From Novosphingobium decolorationis (GTDB taxonomy: Bacteria > Pseudomonadota > Alphaproteobacteria > Sphingomonadales > Sphingomonadaceae), in assembly GCF_018417475.1 (NCBI RefSeq), contig NZ_CP054856.1, positions 4,061,001 through 4,125,000 on the forward strand: 64,000 nucleotides of DNA, given 5' to 3'. Below the pieces are notes generated by a model. That model saw only the letters and a list, made by a program, of their open reading frames with translations. It searched no databases and was not told the DNA's origin. Position 1 is the stretch's first letter, and every line of letters begins with the position of its first letter. Both the position numbers and the translations under genes were made by a program. Shown here one piece after another: positions 52,754 through 62,902 of this stretch.

Positions 52754-54030
52754 TGGCAAGTATTGCACCCGAGGGCCCGCAGGGCTTCACCATTCCCATG
52801 GCCGGAGCGCATCGCGGCGCGGTGAGCGGGCATTTCGCGCCCGCTACGGGCCCGCTGCCTGGCGGCAAGGGCCCTGGAGCCCGTACCCGGCGCCAGAGGC
52901 TGGCCGTTTGGTGGCAGGAGATCGACCGCTTTGCCTTGTACATCGTCCTGATCCTGATGGGGATCGGCGCGGTAGCGGTGGCGGCGGGATCGCCCGCCTC
53001 GGCGCGGCGTCTGTCGACCTCGGCCGAGCGGCTTCCCGATCTCTACTTCTTCTTCCTCCACATGCGCTGGCAGCTTGTGGGTATCGGCGCGCTGCTCTGG
53101 GCCTCCAGCCTCGACAAGGACGCGGCCCGGCGCTTTGGGATCCTGATCGCCGGCATCATGTTTGCTGCGCTCTTCCTCGTGCCGGTGGTCGGCTCGGAAG
53201 TGAACGGGGCGAAGCGCTGGCTGCGTCTGGGCTTCTCGCTCCAGCCCTCCGAGTTCCTCAAGGTGGGCTGGCCGATCCTGCTGGCCTGGATCCTGTCCTG
53301 GCGCGCGCGCGACCCGCACATCCCCGTCGTGGGCATCTGCGCCGCGCTGATGGTGGTTCTGGGCGGCCTGCTCATGCTCCAGCCCGACTTCGGCTCGACC
53401 ATGCTGTTTTCGGGCAGCTTTGCGGTGATGGTGCTGCTGTCGGGCTTCGACTGGCGCCGCCTGGCGGCGCTGGGCGGCGTGGGCGTGGTCGGGCTCGTCA
53501 TCATGTATTTCACCTATGACAACGGCCGCAACCGCATCGACAACTTCCTCTTCGGGGGCACGGCCTACGACCAGGTGGATCTTGCCGAGCGCACGCTGCT
53601 GAACGGCGGGTGGACGGGCCAGGGGTTCTGGATGGGCGTGCGCAAGATGTCGCTGCCCGAGGCCCATACCGACTATATCTTCTCGGTCATCGGCGAGGAG
53701 TTCGGCCTGCTGGCCTGCATGGTCATCGTCGCGCTCTACATCGCCTTCCTGGTGCGCGTGTTGATGCGCACGATCGATGAGGAAGATCTCTTCTCGGTGC
53801 TGGCCGCGGCGGGCATTGCCGCGCAGTTCGGCGGGCAGGCCTTCATCAACATCCTCGTCAACCTGCAGCTCTTTCCCTCCAAGGGCATGACGCTGCCGCT
53901 CATCAGCTATGGTGGTTCGTCTACCATTGCGCTGTGCCTGACGATGGGCCTTCTTCTCGCCATCACCCGGCGCAATCCCTTTATCCAGCGCGAGCGTTTT
54001 ACCTTGCGCACCAATGGAGAGCTTTCATGA
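52753..54030 (+). CDS. ftsW: Peptidoglycan glycosyltransferase FtsW
   Basis: FtsW is the SEDS-family glycan polymerase that works with FtsI at the septum. The 425-residue protein has about ten transmembrane helices. It shows SEDS segments GAKRWLRLGFSLQPSEFLK, the Asp-containing LMLQPDFGSTMLF and the later SKGMTLPLISYGGSSTIA. A hydrophilic, Gly/Pro-rich extension of about 60 residues precedes the first helix. The start shares a base with murD; the stop overlaps murG as ATGA. Confidence 0.96.
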   Translation: MASIAPEGPQGFTIPMAGAHRGAVSGHFAPATGPLPGGKGPGARTRRQRLAVWWQEIDRFALYIVLILMGIGAVAVAAGSPASARRLSTSAERLPDLYFFFLHMRWQLVGIGALLWASSLDKDAARRFGILIAGIMFAALFLVPVVGSEVNGAKRWLRLGFSLQPSEFLKVGWPILLAWILSWRARDPHIPVVGICAALMVVLGGLLMLQPDFGSTMLFSGSFAVMVLLSGFDWRRLAALGGVGVVGLVIMYFTYDNGRNRIDNFLFGGTAYDQVDLAERTLLNGGWTGQGFWMGVRKMSLPEAHTDYIFSVIGEEFGLLACMVIVALYIAFLVRVLMRTIDEEDLFSVLAAAGIAAQFGGQAFINILVNLQLFPSKGMTLPLISYGGSSTIALCLTMGLLLAITRRNPFIQRERFTLRTNGELS

Positions 54031-55309
54031 GCGGCCCCTCGCGGCACTACGTTCTTGCGGCCGGTGGTACCGGCGGCCACCTGATCCCGGCCTTTGCGCT
54101 GGCCGCCGAGCTTCACGCGCGCGGGCACCATGTCGCGCTGATCACCGACGAGCGCGGCGCGAAGATTCCCGGCAAGCCCGACTACCTGACGACGCACGTC
54201 CTCCCGCAGGGCCGCATCGCGGGCAAGAACCCGCTGAGCTGGCTCAAGGGCGCGCGCGGCGTGCTGAAGGGACGGAGCATGGCCAAGCGCTTGTTCGAGA
54301 GCTTCCAGCCCAGTGCCGTGATCGGCTTTGGCGGCTATCCCTCGCTCCCCACCATGCTGGCGGCCAGCGCGATGAAGATCCCGACCGTCCTGCACGAGCA
54401 GAACGCGGTGCTGGGGCGGGTGAACCGCTATTTCGCCAAGCGCGTCAATGCCATCGCCACCCCGTGCGAGGATGTCGACTTCCTCGATGCGCGCCATGAG
54501 AACAAGGTCACGCTGGTTGGCAATCCGGTCCGCGAGCAGGTGCTGTCCCTGCGCGAGGAGCCGTTCCCGGACTTCTCGGAAGACAGCCTGTTTCGCATTC
54601 TCGTGACCGGCGGCAGCCAGGGCGCGCGGATCCTGAGCCAGGTCATCCCCGAGGCGCTGGCGATGCTTCCGCCCACGCTGTGCTCGCGCCTTCAGGTGAT
54701 CCAGCAGTGCCGCCCCGAAGACATCGACGGCGTGCGCCAGCGCTACGCGCATCACGGTATTCCGGCCGAGCTTGCGACCTATTTCGAGGACATGGCCGAG
54801 CGGCTTGCCGGCGCGCACCTGTTCATCGGGCGCTCGGGAGCCTCGACGATTGCCGAGCTGACCGCCGTGGGCCGTCCGGCGATCCTGATCCCGCTGCCTT
54901 ACGCGATGGACGACCACCAGGTCGCCAACACGCGTGAGATCGTGGCGGCGGGCGGGGCGCGCGTCATCCGCCAGCCCGCGATCACGACCGAGGACCCGGA
55001 CCTTCTGACGGGTGACAAGCGCAACGCGCTGCTGCGCGAGCAGGGCGCGATCTTCGACAAGATGGCCAAGGACATCTGCCTCCAGGTCCAGGCCATTGCC
55101 AAGAACCCGCAGACGCTCGCCAACGCGGCGCATGCCTCGTGGAACTGCGGCTATCCCAAGGCGGCCAAGGACCTTGCCGATCTTGTCGAAAGCTTCGGGG
55201 CCGCGCCGATCATGGACGTGCTGCGCGTCGTGCCCGAAGGCGGAGCCCCTGCGCGGGGCGGCGAGGCGCTCGCCCGCTCCGTTTCTGCGACCAACAAGGA
55301 ATTTGCCCA

Positions 55310-55313
<4 letters not shown>
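54027..55313 (+). CDS. murG: UDP-GlcNAc:lipid I GlcNAc transferase MurG
   Basis: MurG makes lipid II at the inner face of the cytoplasmic membrane. The 428-residue GT-B protein begins at 54027 ([14 protein letters not shown]), with the lipid I-binding G-loop [14 protein letters not shown]. The second loop [24 protein letters not shown] and [19 protein letters not shown] are also present. A stretch of about 60 residues at the C-terminus exceeds E. coli MurG (355). It overlaps ftsW and murC by 4 bases each. Confidence 0.96.
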
Positions 55314-56727
<1,414 letters not shown>

Positions 56728-56731
<4 letters not shown>

Positions 56732-57630
56732 GCGATCTCGCGGCCTCCCTTCCGCCCGTCCGGGGCAAGCTGACGGCGAACGCGCCGCTGGCCCCGCTCG
56801 TCTGGTTCAAGGCGGGTGGATGCGCGCAGTGGCTGTTCGAGCCCAAGGATACCGAGGACCTGCAGGCGTTCCTCAAGGACCTTGATCCTACGGTTCCGGT
56901 CATGGCCCTGGGACTGGGCTCCAACATGATCGTGCGCGACGGCGGCGTTGCCGGCGTGGTGATCCGGCTGGGCAAGCCCTTTGCCAAAGTGACTGCGGGC
57001 GAGGATCTCACGCTCGAATGCGGGGGCGGGGCGAGCGGTATCCTGGTTTCTTCCACCGCGCGCGATGCGGGGATTGCGGGAACCGAGTTTCTGCGTTCGA
57101 TCCCGGGCACGGTGGGCGGCTTTGTGCGCATGAACGGCGGCGCCTATGGTGGCGAGGTCAAGGACATCCTGGTCGCGTGCGACGTGGTCCTGCGCGACGG
57201 ATCGCTGCGCACGCTGGCCAACGCGGATCTGGGCTACACCTACCGCCATTCCGAACTCCCGGCAGGCGCGGTGGTTGTCGCCGCGCGCTTCCAGGGCCGT
57301 GCGGGCGATCCCGCCGAGATTCAGGCCGAGATGGACCGCATTTCGGCGAGCCGCGAAGCCTCGCAGCCGCTGCGCTCCAAGACCGGCGGCTCCACGTTCA
57401 AGAACCCGCAAGGGACCTCGGCGTGGAAGCTGGTCGACGAGGCCGGGTGCCGGGGGCTCCAGCTGGGCGGGGCGCAGGTTTCGGAAAAACACACCAACTT
57501 TCTTCTCAACACCGGCGATGCCACCGCCAGCGACATCGAGGCGCTGGGCGAGGAAGTGCGCCGCCGGGTCAAGGAAGCCTCGGGCGTCACGCTCGAGTGG
57601 GAAATTCAACGAGTAGGATCGCATAAGTGA
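56728..57630 (+). CDS. murB: UDP-N-acetylenolpyruvoylglucosamine reductase MurB
   Basis: MurB reduces the enolpyruvyl ether to UDP-MurNAc using FAD and NADPH. The ATG at 56728 overlaps the murC stop. The 300-residue protein has the FAD-binding segments [20 protein letters not shown] and [20 protein letters not shown]. The catalytic region is [20 protein letters not shown], with Ser as proton donor. It lacks the extra C-terminal loop of E. coli-type MurB, which marks type II enzymes. It overlaps ddl by 4. Confidence 0.96.
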
Positions 57631-58583
57631 CACTCCCCAAGCTCCACGTCGCCGTCCTGATGGGTGGCTGGTCGAACGAACGTCCCGTCTCGCTGATGAG
57701 CGGCGAAGGCGTGGCCAAGGCGCTTGAGAGCAAGGGCCACAAGGTCACGCGCATCGACATGGACCGCGAGGTCGCGCAGCGCCTCGCCGAGGCGAAGCCC
57801 GATGTTGTCTTCAACGCGCTGCACGGCGCGCCGGGCGAGGACGGTACGGTGCAGGGCATGATGGACCTGATGGGCCTCACCTACACGCATTCAGGGCTCG
57901 CGACTTCGGTCATCGCGATCGACAAGGAACTGACCAAGCAGGCGCTCGTCCCGCATGGCGTGCCCATGCCCGGCGGCCGCGTGGTCGAGACCGAGACGCT
58001 GTTCACGAAGGACCCGCTGCCCCGTCCTTACGTGCTCAAGCCCGTCAACGAAGGCTCGTCGGTGGGCGTCGCCATCGTCACGGAGGAGGGCAATTACGGG
58101 AACCCGATCAGCCGAGAGGCCAAGGGCCCCTGGCAGGAATTCGCGACGCTCCTGGCCGAGCCCTACATTCGCGGCCGCGAGCTGACGACGGCGGTGATCG
58201 GTGAGCGCGCGCTGCTCGTCACCGAACTCAAGCCCAAGTCCGGTTTCTACGACTTCGATTCCAAGTACACCGACGGCATGACCGAGCATGTCTGCCCCGC
58301 CGACGTCCCCGCCGAGATCACCGAGGCGTGCAAGGCGCTGGCGTTGCGCGCGCACCAGCTCCTGGGGTGCAAGGGCACCAGCCGTTCGGACTTCCGCTGG
58401 GATGACACGCAAGGGGTGGAGGGGCTGTTCCTGCTGGAGACCAACACCCAGCCCGGCATGACCCCGCTCAGCCTCGTTCCCGAACAGGCCAAGGCCTGCG
58501 GGATCGAGTACCCCGACCTTGTCGAGGCGATCATTGCCGAGGCGCTGGCCGATGTGAAACCGCACAAGGCCACTTCGCCATGA
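57627..58583 (+). CDS. ddl: D-alanine--D-alanine ligase
   Basis: Ddl joins two D-alanines for MurF. The 318-residue ATP-grasp protein has the N-terminal HVAVLMGGWSNERPVSLMS and the ATP-lid region ELTKQALVPHGVPMPG. Its metal and substrate blocks are KPVNEGSSVGVAIV and LLETNTQPGMTPLSLVPEQA. The initiator is GTG at 57627, overlapping murB by 4 bases, and the stop overlaps ftsQ. It is the DdlB-type gene usual within dcw clusters. Confidence 0.96.
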   Translation: MTLPKLHVAVLMGGWSNERPVSLMSGEGVAKALESKGHKVTRIDMDREVAQRLAEAKPDVVFNALHGAPGEDGTVQGMMDLMGLTYTHSGLATSVIAIDKELTKQALVPHGVPMPGGRVVETETLFTKDPLPRPYVLKPVNEGSSVGVAIVTEEGNYGNPISREAKGPWQEFATLLAEPYIRGRELTTAVIGERALLVTELKPKSGFYDFDSKYTDGMTEHVCPADVPAEITEACKALALRAHQLLGCKGTSRSDFRWDDTQGVEGLFLLETNTQPGMTPLSLVPEQAKACGIEYPDLVEAIIAEALADVKPHKATSP

Positions 58584-59518
58584 GCCAGACGATCAAGCGC
58601 AAGGGCAAGACCGCCCGCAAGGCCGCAGCCGCGCAGGGCAACCGCGCCAAGGTGCGCAGCGCCAAGGCCACCGGCGGCAGCGCGCTCGACATGGCGATGG
58701 GCTGGCTGCCTTTCACCGAAGCGCAGCTCCAGCGCCTGTTCGTGCTCGCAATTCTGGCGGCCGTGGCCGCGCTGGCCTGGGTCGTGGCGTCCGCCGCCGG
58801 GGTGCCCGGGATGGCCGAAGCGCGCTTCGCGCAGATCTCCAAGCAGGCCGGTTTCGAGGTCAAGCACATCGAACTGCGCGGTGTGAAGAACATCAACGAG
58901 CTCAAGATCTACGAGCGCGCGCTGGCGCAGAAGTACCGCGCGATGCCGCTGGTTGATCTGGAGCAGTTGCGCAGTGAGCTGCTTGAACTGCCCTGGGTCG
59001 AGGACGCGCGCGTCTCGCGCCAGCTGCCCACCACGCTGGTCATCGACATCGTCGAGCGCTCACCGCGTGCGGTGCTGCGCAAGGCCGATACCTATGCGCT
59101 GATCGATGAGACCGGGCACGAACTCGAAGTGATCGACCGTTCGGCGGCCAAGGGCAAGCTCATCGTCTCGGGCGAGGGGGCAGGGCAGGAGATCATCCAG
59201 CTCTCGCACCTCCTGGAGGCCGCTCCCGCGCTCAAGCCCCGCGTGCGCGAGGCGCAGTGGGTCGGCAATCGGCGCTGGAACCTCGTGTTCGAGACAGGCC
59301 AGGTCCTGGCGCTTCCCGAAGGCGTCAAGGAATCGGCCGGGGCGCTTGTCACCTTCGCGCGTCTGGACGGCACCAACCGCCTGATCGGGGGCAGGGCCAT
59401 CGCCATCGACATGCGCGCGCCTGATCGGGTCTACTTGCGCGTGCCAGAGGGCGAGGTTCAGGAGATTTCGACCCAGGGCGGCGCCGTGGCGCTCGCTTCG
59501 GGCGGGAACGGGCAGTGA
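58580..59518 (+). CDS. ftsQ: Cell division protein FtsQ
   Basis: FtsQ is a bitopic divisome protein. The 312-residue protein has a basic cytoplasmic part of about 50 residues and one transmembrane helix near 54-75 (LFVLAILAAVAALAWVVAS). The POTRA domain is at about 95-165 (FEVKHIELRGVKNINELKI, PLVDLEQLRSELLELPWVE), then the beta domain (PTTLVIDIVERSPRAVL). It starts at 58580, overlapping ddl, and ftsA starts 49 bases after its stop. Length is near E. coli FtsQ (276) with a longer C-terminal end. Confidence 0.95.
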   Translation: MSQTIKRKGKTARKAAAAQGNRAKVRSAKATGGSALDMAMGWLPFTEAQLQRLFVLAILAAVAALAWVVASAAGVPGMAEARFAQISKQAGFEVKHIELRGVKNINELKIYERALAQKYRAMPLVDLEQLRSELLELPWVEDARVSRQLPTTLVIDIVERSPRAVLRKADTYALIDETGHELEVIDRSAAKGKLIVSGEGAGQEIIQLSHLLEAAPALKPRVREAQWVGNRRWNLVFETGQVLALPEGVKESAGALVTFARLDGTNRLIGGRAIAIDMRAPDRVYLRVPEGEVQEISTQGGAVALASGGNGQ

Positions 59519-59567
59519 GGCTCCGCGTGGCGCATGGGCGCGCGGCAACAGGGGAAGGGCACGCCTG

Positions 59568-60848
59568 ATGGCGGCGACACGCATCAGCAAGGTTTTCGGG
59601 GCGGTCAACATCGGCTCGTTCCGCATTTCCGCAATCATTGCGGGTATCTCCGAGAGCGGTGAGCTTGTCGTGCTCGGTTCGGGCCATCGCGCCAGCCAGG
59701 GCATCAAGCGCGGCTTCGTGACCGACATGGCGGCCGCGACCTACGCGGTGCGCGACGCCATCGAGCGCGCCGAGCGCATGGCGGATGTCTCGGTCCAGAA
59801 GGTGTGGATCGGCTGTTCCGGGGCGGGGCTTGCCAGCCGTCTCCAGCCCTTCGATGCCGAGATCGGCGGACGCCGGATCGAGCAGGAGGACATCGACCAG
59901 CTTCTCGTCGCCGCGCGCGATGCGATCCAGCCCGATGGGCGCATGGTGCTTCACGCCCAGCCCGCGCAGTACCGGCTCGACGGAGCGCACGGCGTAGGCG
60001 ATCCTTGCGGCCTCCACGCCGAGCGGCTTGGCGTCGATATCCATGTCATGCTGGCCGACGGGGCCCCGATCCGCAACCTGACCGAAGCGGTGCAGTCCGC
60101 CCACCTCGAGGTTGAGGCGGTGGTAGGCTCGCCGATTGCGGCCGGGCAGGCCTGTCTCTCGCCCGAGGAGAGGGATCTGGGCGTCGCGCTCGTCGAATTC
60201 GGCGCGGAAGTGACCAATGTCTCGCTCTATGCAGGCGGCATGCTGCGCGACATGATTTCGAATCCCATCGGTTCGGCCGATATCACCGACGCGATTGCCT
60301 CGGCGTTCGGCATCCGTCGCTATCAGGCCGAGCGGCTGAAGTGCGTGAACGGTTCGGCCATCGCCTCGCCGCATGACCATCGCGAAATGATCCCGGTGAA
60401 CGCGCCGGGCGAAGAGGGGACCGGGCCCATCGCGCGCCACGCCGATGACAAGAACCGCATTCCGCGCGCCGAACTGATCGGTGTCATCACCGGGCAGCTT
60501 GGCATGCTGATGGAAGAAGTCAGCAAGGCTCTGAAGGTCATGCAGTTTTCCAGCCAGCGCGGCAAACAGGTGGTCTTCACCGGCGGCGGCGCGGAACTGG
60601 TGGGGCTGGCCGATTACGCGCAGGCGGCGCTCGGCCGTCCGGTCCGCATCGGACGCGTGCCGCACCTTCCCGGGCTTGCCGAAGCGCACCTCAAGCCCGG
60701 CTTCTCGACGCTGACGGGGCTGGTTCTCTACGCCGCCAACGACCCGGTCGACATTCGCAGTTTTGCCCGTCCTTCGAACAGAACCGTGAAATTGGGCTGG
60801 AACACAATGTTTTCCCGGATCTTTCAAGCGGTTCGAGAGTATTTCTGA
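59568..60848 (+). CDS. ftsA: Cell division protein FtsA
   Basis: FtsA is an actin-like ATPase that anchors FtsZ at the membrane. The 426-residue protein has the phosphate-1 region FGAVNIGSFRISAIIAGI, subdomain 1C (SQGIKRGFVTDMAAATYAVR) and the ATP-binding block GVALVEFGAEVTNVSLY. It ends in an amphipathic membrane-targeting helix (MFSRIFQAVREYF). The usual Asp of the phosphate loop is replaced by Asn (VNIGS), which is a notable change. It precedes ftsZ by 206 bases. Confidence 0.96.
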   Translation: MAATRISKVFGAVNIGSFRISAIIAGISESGELVVLGSGHRASQGIKRGFVTDMAAATYAVRDAIERAERMADVSVQKVWIGCSGAGLASRLQPFDAEIGGRRIEQEDIDQLLVAARDAIQPDGRMVLHAQPAQYRLDGAHGVGDPCGLHAERLGVDIHVMLADGAPIRNLTEAVQSAHLEVEAVVGSPIAAGQACLSPEERDLGVALVEFGAEVTNVSLYAGGMLRDMISNPIGSADITDAIASAFGIRRYQAERLKCVNGSAIASPHDHREMIPVNAPGEEGTGPIARHADDKNRIPRAELIGVITGQLGMLMEEVSKALKVMQFSSQRGKQVVFTGGGAELVGLADYAQAALGRPVRIGRVPHLPGLAEAHLKPGFSTLTGLVLYAANDPVDIRSFARPSNRTVKLGWNTMFSRIFQAVREYF

Positions 60849-61054
60849 ACGCGGCTGCCGTGCGTTCGGTTCCCGGCCCGAATAGAGGCTGTGGACAGGA
60901 CGTGCCAGAGGCGCGACAACGTGGCAGAAACCGCCGGTATCGGGCGTTTTTGCCTGTGGACAACACAAGGCCATCCTTTGCCTCGCCAAGTCGAAGCGTG
61001 CAATCAGGATGGTCGAGAAATATCTGACGCGCATGTGTCTGGCAGGAGTCACTA
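60849..61054. promoter_or_regulatory. ftsA-ftsZ spacer, probable ftsZ promoter region
   Basis: These 206 bases have no gene. A repeated TGTGGACA occurs at about 60891 and 60955, and a GAGTC (GANTC type, CcrM-methylatable) lies at 61045-61049, 6 bases before ftsZ. In other alphaproteobacteria ftsZ has its own promoter here. No terminator hairpin is clear. Confidence 0.45.
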
Positions 61055-62620
61055 ATGAGCATTAACATCGGACTGCCGACGATCGACGAACTTCGCCCGC
61101 GTATCGTCGTCATCGGCGTAGGCGGGGCGGGCGGCAACGCCATCGCCAACATGATTGAGGCGCAGGTCGAAGGGGTCGATTTCGTCGTCGCCAACACCGA
61201 TGCGCAGGCTCTCAACAACTCGATCGCGGAAACCCGCATCCAGCTCGGCCACGAGATCACGCAAGGTCTCGGCGCCGGGGCGCGTCCCGAGGTCGGCCGT
61301 GCGGCCGCCGAGGAATCGATCGAAGAGATCGGACGCATCCTCGATGGCGTGCACATGGTCTTCATCGCGGCCGGCATGGGCGGCGGCACCGGCACCGGTG
61401 CGGCCCCGATCATCGCCCAGGCCGCACGTGAACGCGGCATTCTGACGGTCGGCGTCGTCTGCAAGCCGTTCCTGTTCGAAGGCACGCGCCGCATGCGCGC
61501 GGCCGAGGCGGGCATCGAGGAGCTGCAGAAGAACGTCGACACGCTCATCGTCATTCCCAACCAGAACCTGTTCCTCATCGCCAAGGCGGAGACCACCTTC
61601 AAGGAGGCGTTCCAGCTTGCGGACGAGGTTCTGCAGCAGGGCGTGCGCTCGATCACCGACCTGATGATCATGCCCGGCCTGATCAACCTCGACTTCGCCG
61701 ACGTGCGCTCGGTCATGGGTGAGATGGGCAAGGCGATGATGGGCACCGGTGAGGGCGAGGGCCCCAACCGTGCGCTCGAGGCGGCCGAACACGCCATCGC
61801 CAACCCGCTGCTGGATGGTGTTTCGATGCAGGGCGCCAAGGGCGTCATCATCTCGATCATCGGCGGCGAGGACATGAAGCTTCTCGAAGTCGACGAAGCG
61901 GCGAACCATATCCGCGAACTCGTCGATGCGGATGCGAACATCATCTGGGGGTCGGCCTTCAATCCCGAGCTTGACGGCAAGATCCGGGTTTCGGTTGTCG
62001 CGACCGGCATCGAGCAGACGGCCGAGCAGGCCGATGCACCGGCGCGCCCGATGGCGATTGGCGGCGGGCGTGGTCCTGTCCGTCCGGCCGTGCAGGCGCC
62101 CGCGTCCAGCGCACCGGCGGCACCTGCTCCGGTTCCGGCGCCCGAGCCTGCCCCGCTCGATCTCTCCACCCCGGCTCCCGAAGCCGAGAGCGAGAAGACC
62201 CCGGAGGCGGCCAGTGGCTCCAAGCCTTATGTGCCCGAACCGTTCTCGCCGTCTGCGGAACTGGAGCTTGGCGCGACCGAAGAGCTTGAGGACGAAGGTC
62301 AGGACGACACCGACGAGAGCAACTACGCCAGCATTTCGGGCTCGCGCAGCTTTGCTCCGCGCAGTCCGCAGCAGATCCCGCCGACCCGCCAGGACGAGCT
62401 GTTCGGCGGTGAGAACAAGGCCGCGGCGCCCGTACCGAGCCCGGCGCCCGCGCCTGCCCCGCAGCGCCCTGTTGGCGGCGGTGGCAGCACCCTGTTCGAG
62501 CGCATGACCAGCCTTTCGCGGCCCAAGCCTGCGGCGCCTTCGCGCGAGGGCGGTGAGGGCGAGGACGATAGCGGATCGCTCAGCATCCCGCGTTTCCTCA
62601 ACCGCCAGAACAACCAGTAA
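61055..62620 (+). CDS. ftsZ: Cell division GTPase FtsZ
   Basis: FtsZ forms the division ring. The 521-residue protein has the tubulin/FtsZ GTP motif [12 protein letters not shown] near residue 110. The synergy-type loop is seen in [14 protein letters not shown], and the C-terminal sheet ends near residue 320. A linker of about 170 Pro/Ala/Glu-rich residues follows, typical of alphaproteobacterial FtsZ. The terminal peptide [14 protein letters not shown] matches the conserved FtsA-binding tail, with PRFL in place of the common PAFL. It is the last dcw gene; lpxC does not follow. Confidence 0.98.
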   Translation: MSINIGLPTIDELRPRIVVIGVGGAGGNAIANMIEAQVEGVDFVVANTDAQALNNSIAETRIQLGHEITQGLGAGARPEVGRAAAEESIEEIGRILDGVHMVFIAAGMGGGTGTGAAPIIAQAARERGILTVGVVCKPFLFEGTRRMRAAEAGIEELQKNVDTLIVIPNQNLFLIAKAETTFKEAFQLADEVLQQGVRSITDLMIMPGLINLDFADVRSVMGEMGKAMMGTGEGEGPNRALEAAEHAIANPLLDGVSMQGAKGVIISIIGGEDMKLLEVDEAANHIRELVDADANIIWGSAFNPELDGKIRVSVVATGIEQTAEQADAPARPMAIGGGRGPVRPAVQAPASSAPAAPAPVPAPEPAPLDLSTPAPEAESEKTPEAASGSKPYVPEPFSPSAELELGATEELEDEGQDDTDESNYASISGSRSFAPRSPQQIPPTRQDELFGGENKAAAPVPSPAPAPAPQRPVGGGGSTLFERMTSLSRPKPAAPSREGGEGEDDSGSLSIPRFLNRQNNQ

Positions 62621-62637
62621 GGCCAAGCCATAAGGGC

Positions 62638-62777
62638 GCCCGAAGCAGGGGAACTGCTCCGGGCTGCCTCTAGCCAGGCTTCACAGTAGGAAGGGCCATG
62701 GATGCGCGCAGCAGCGCATCTGTGGCCCTTCGTCCATCCGGTGGGCGGTATACCGCTTGGCGGGATGGGGCGGGCCG
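62638..62777. repeat. Three successive inverted repeats downstream of ftsZ
   Basis: GCCCGAAGCAG/CTGCTCCGGGC lies at about 62639-62664. AAGGGCCATGGATGCGC (62691-62707) pairs with GCGCATCTGTGGCCCTT (62714-62730), with one central TG/TG mismatch. CCATCC (62734-) to GGGATGG (-62767) encloses GCGGTATACCGC. None has a T run. The gap 62,621-62,902 holds no gene otherwise. They could end or protect the ftsZ mRNA or be a repeat element. Confidence 0.55.
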
Positions 62778-62902
62778 TGGGGGCGCTGCGGCCAGAGCGC
62801 TTGGCCTTCGGGCTCTGTGAGGATATGGTGTATCCCAGATAACAGATGGTCCGAGGTCGCCGTGGCTGCGCGGACCCCATGATACGAGATGCAAGGTCCC
62901 AG

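Noticed and set aside
61045..61049. GANTC site before ftsZ as evidence for CcrM control
   Set aside because: A single 5-base match is expected by chance often in 64 kb; it was only mentioned in the spacer entry.
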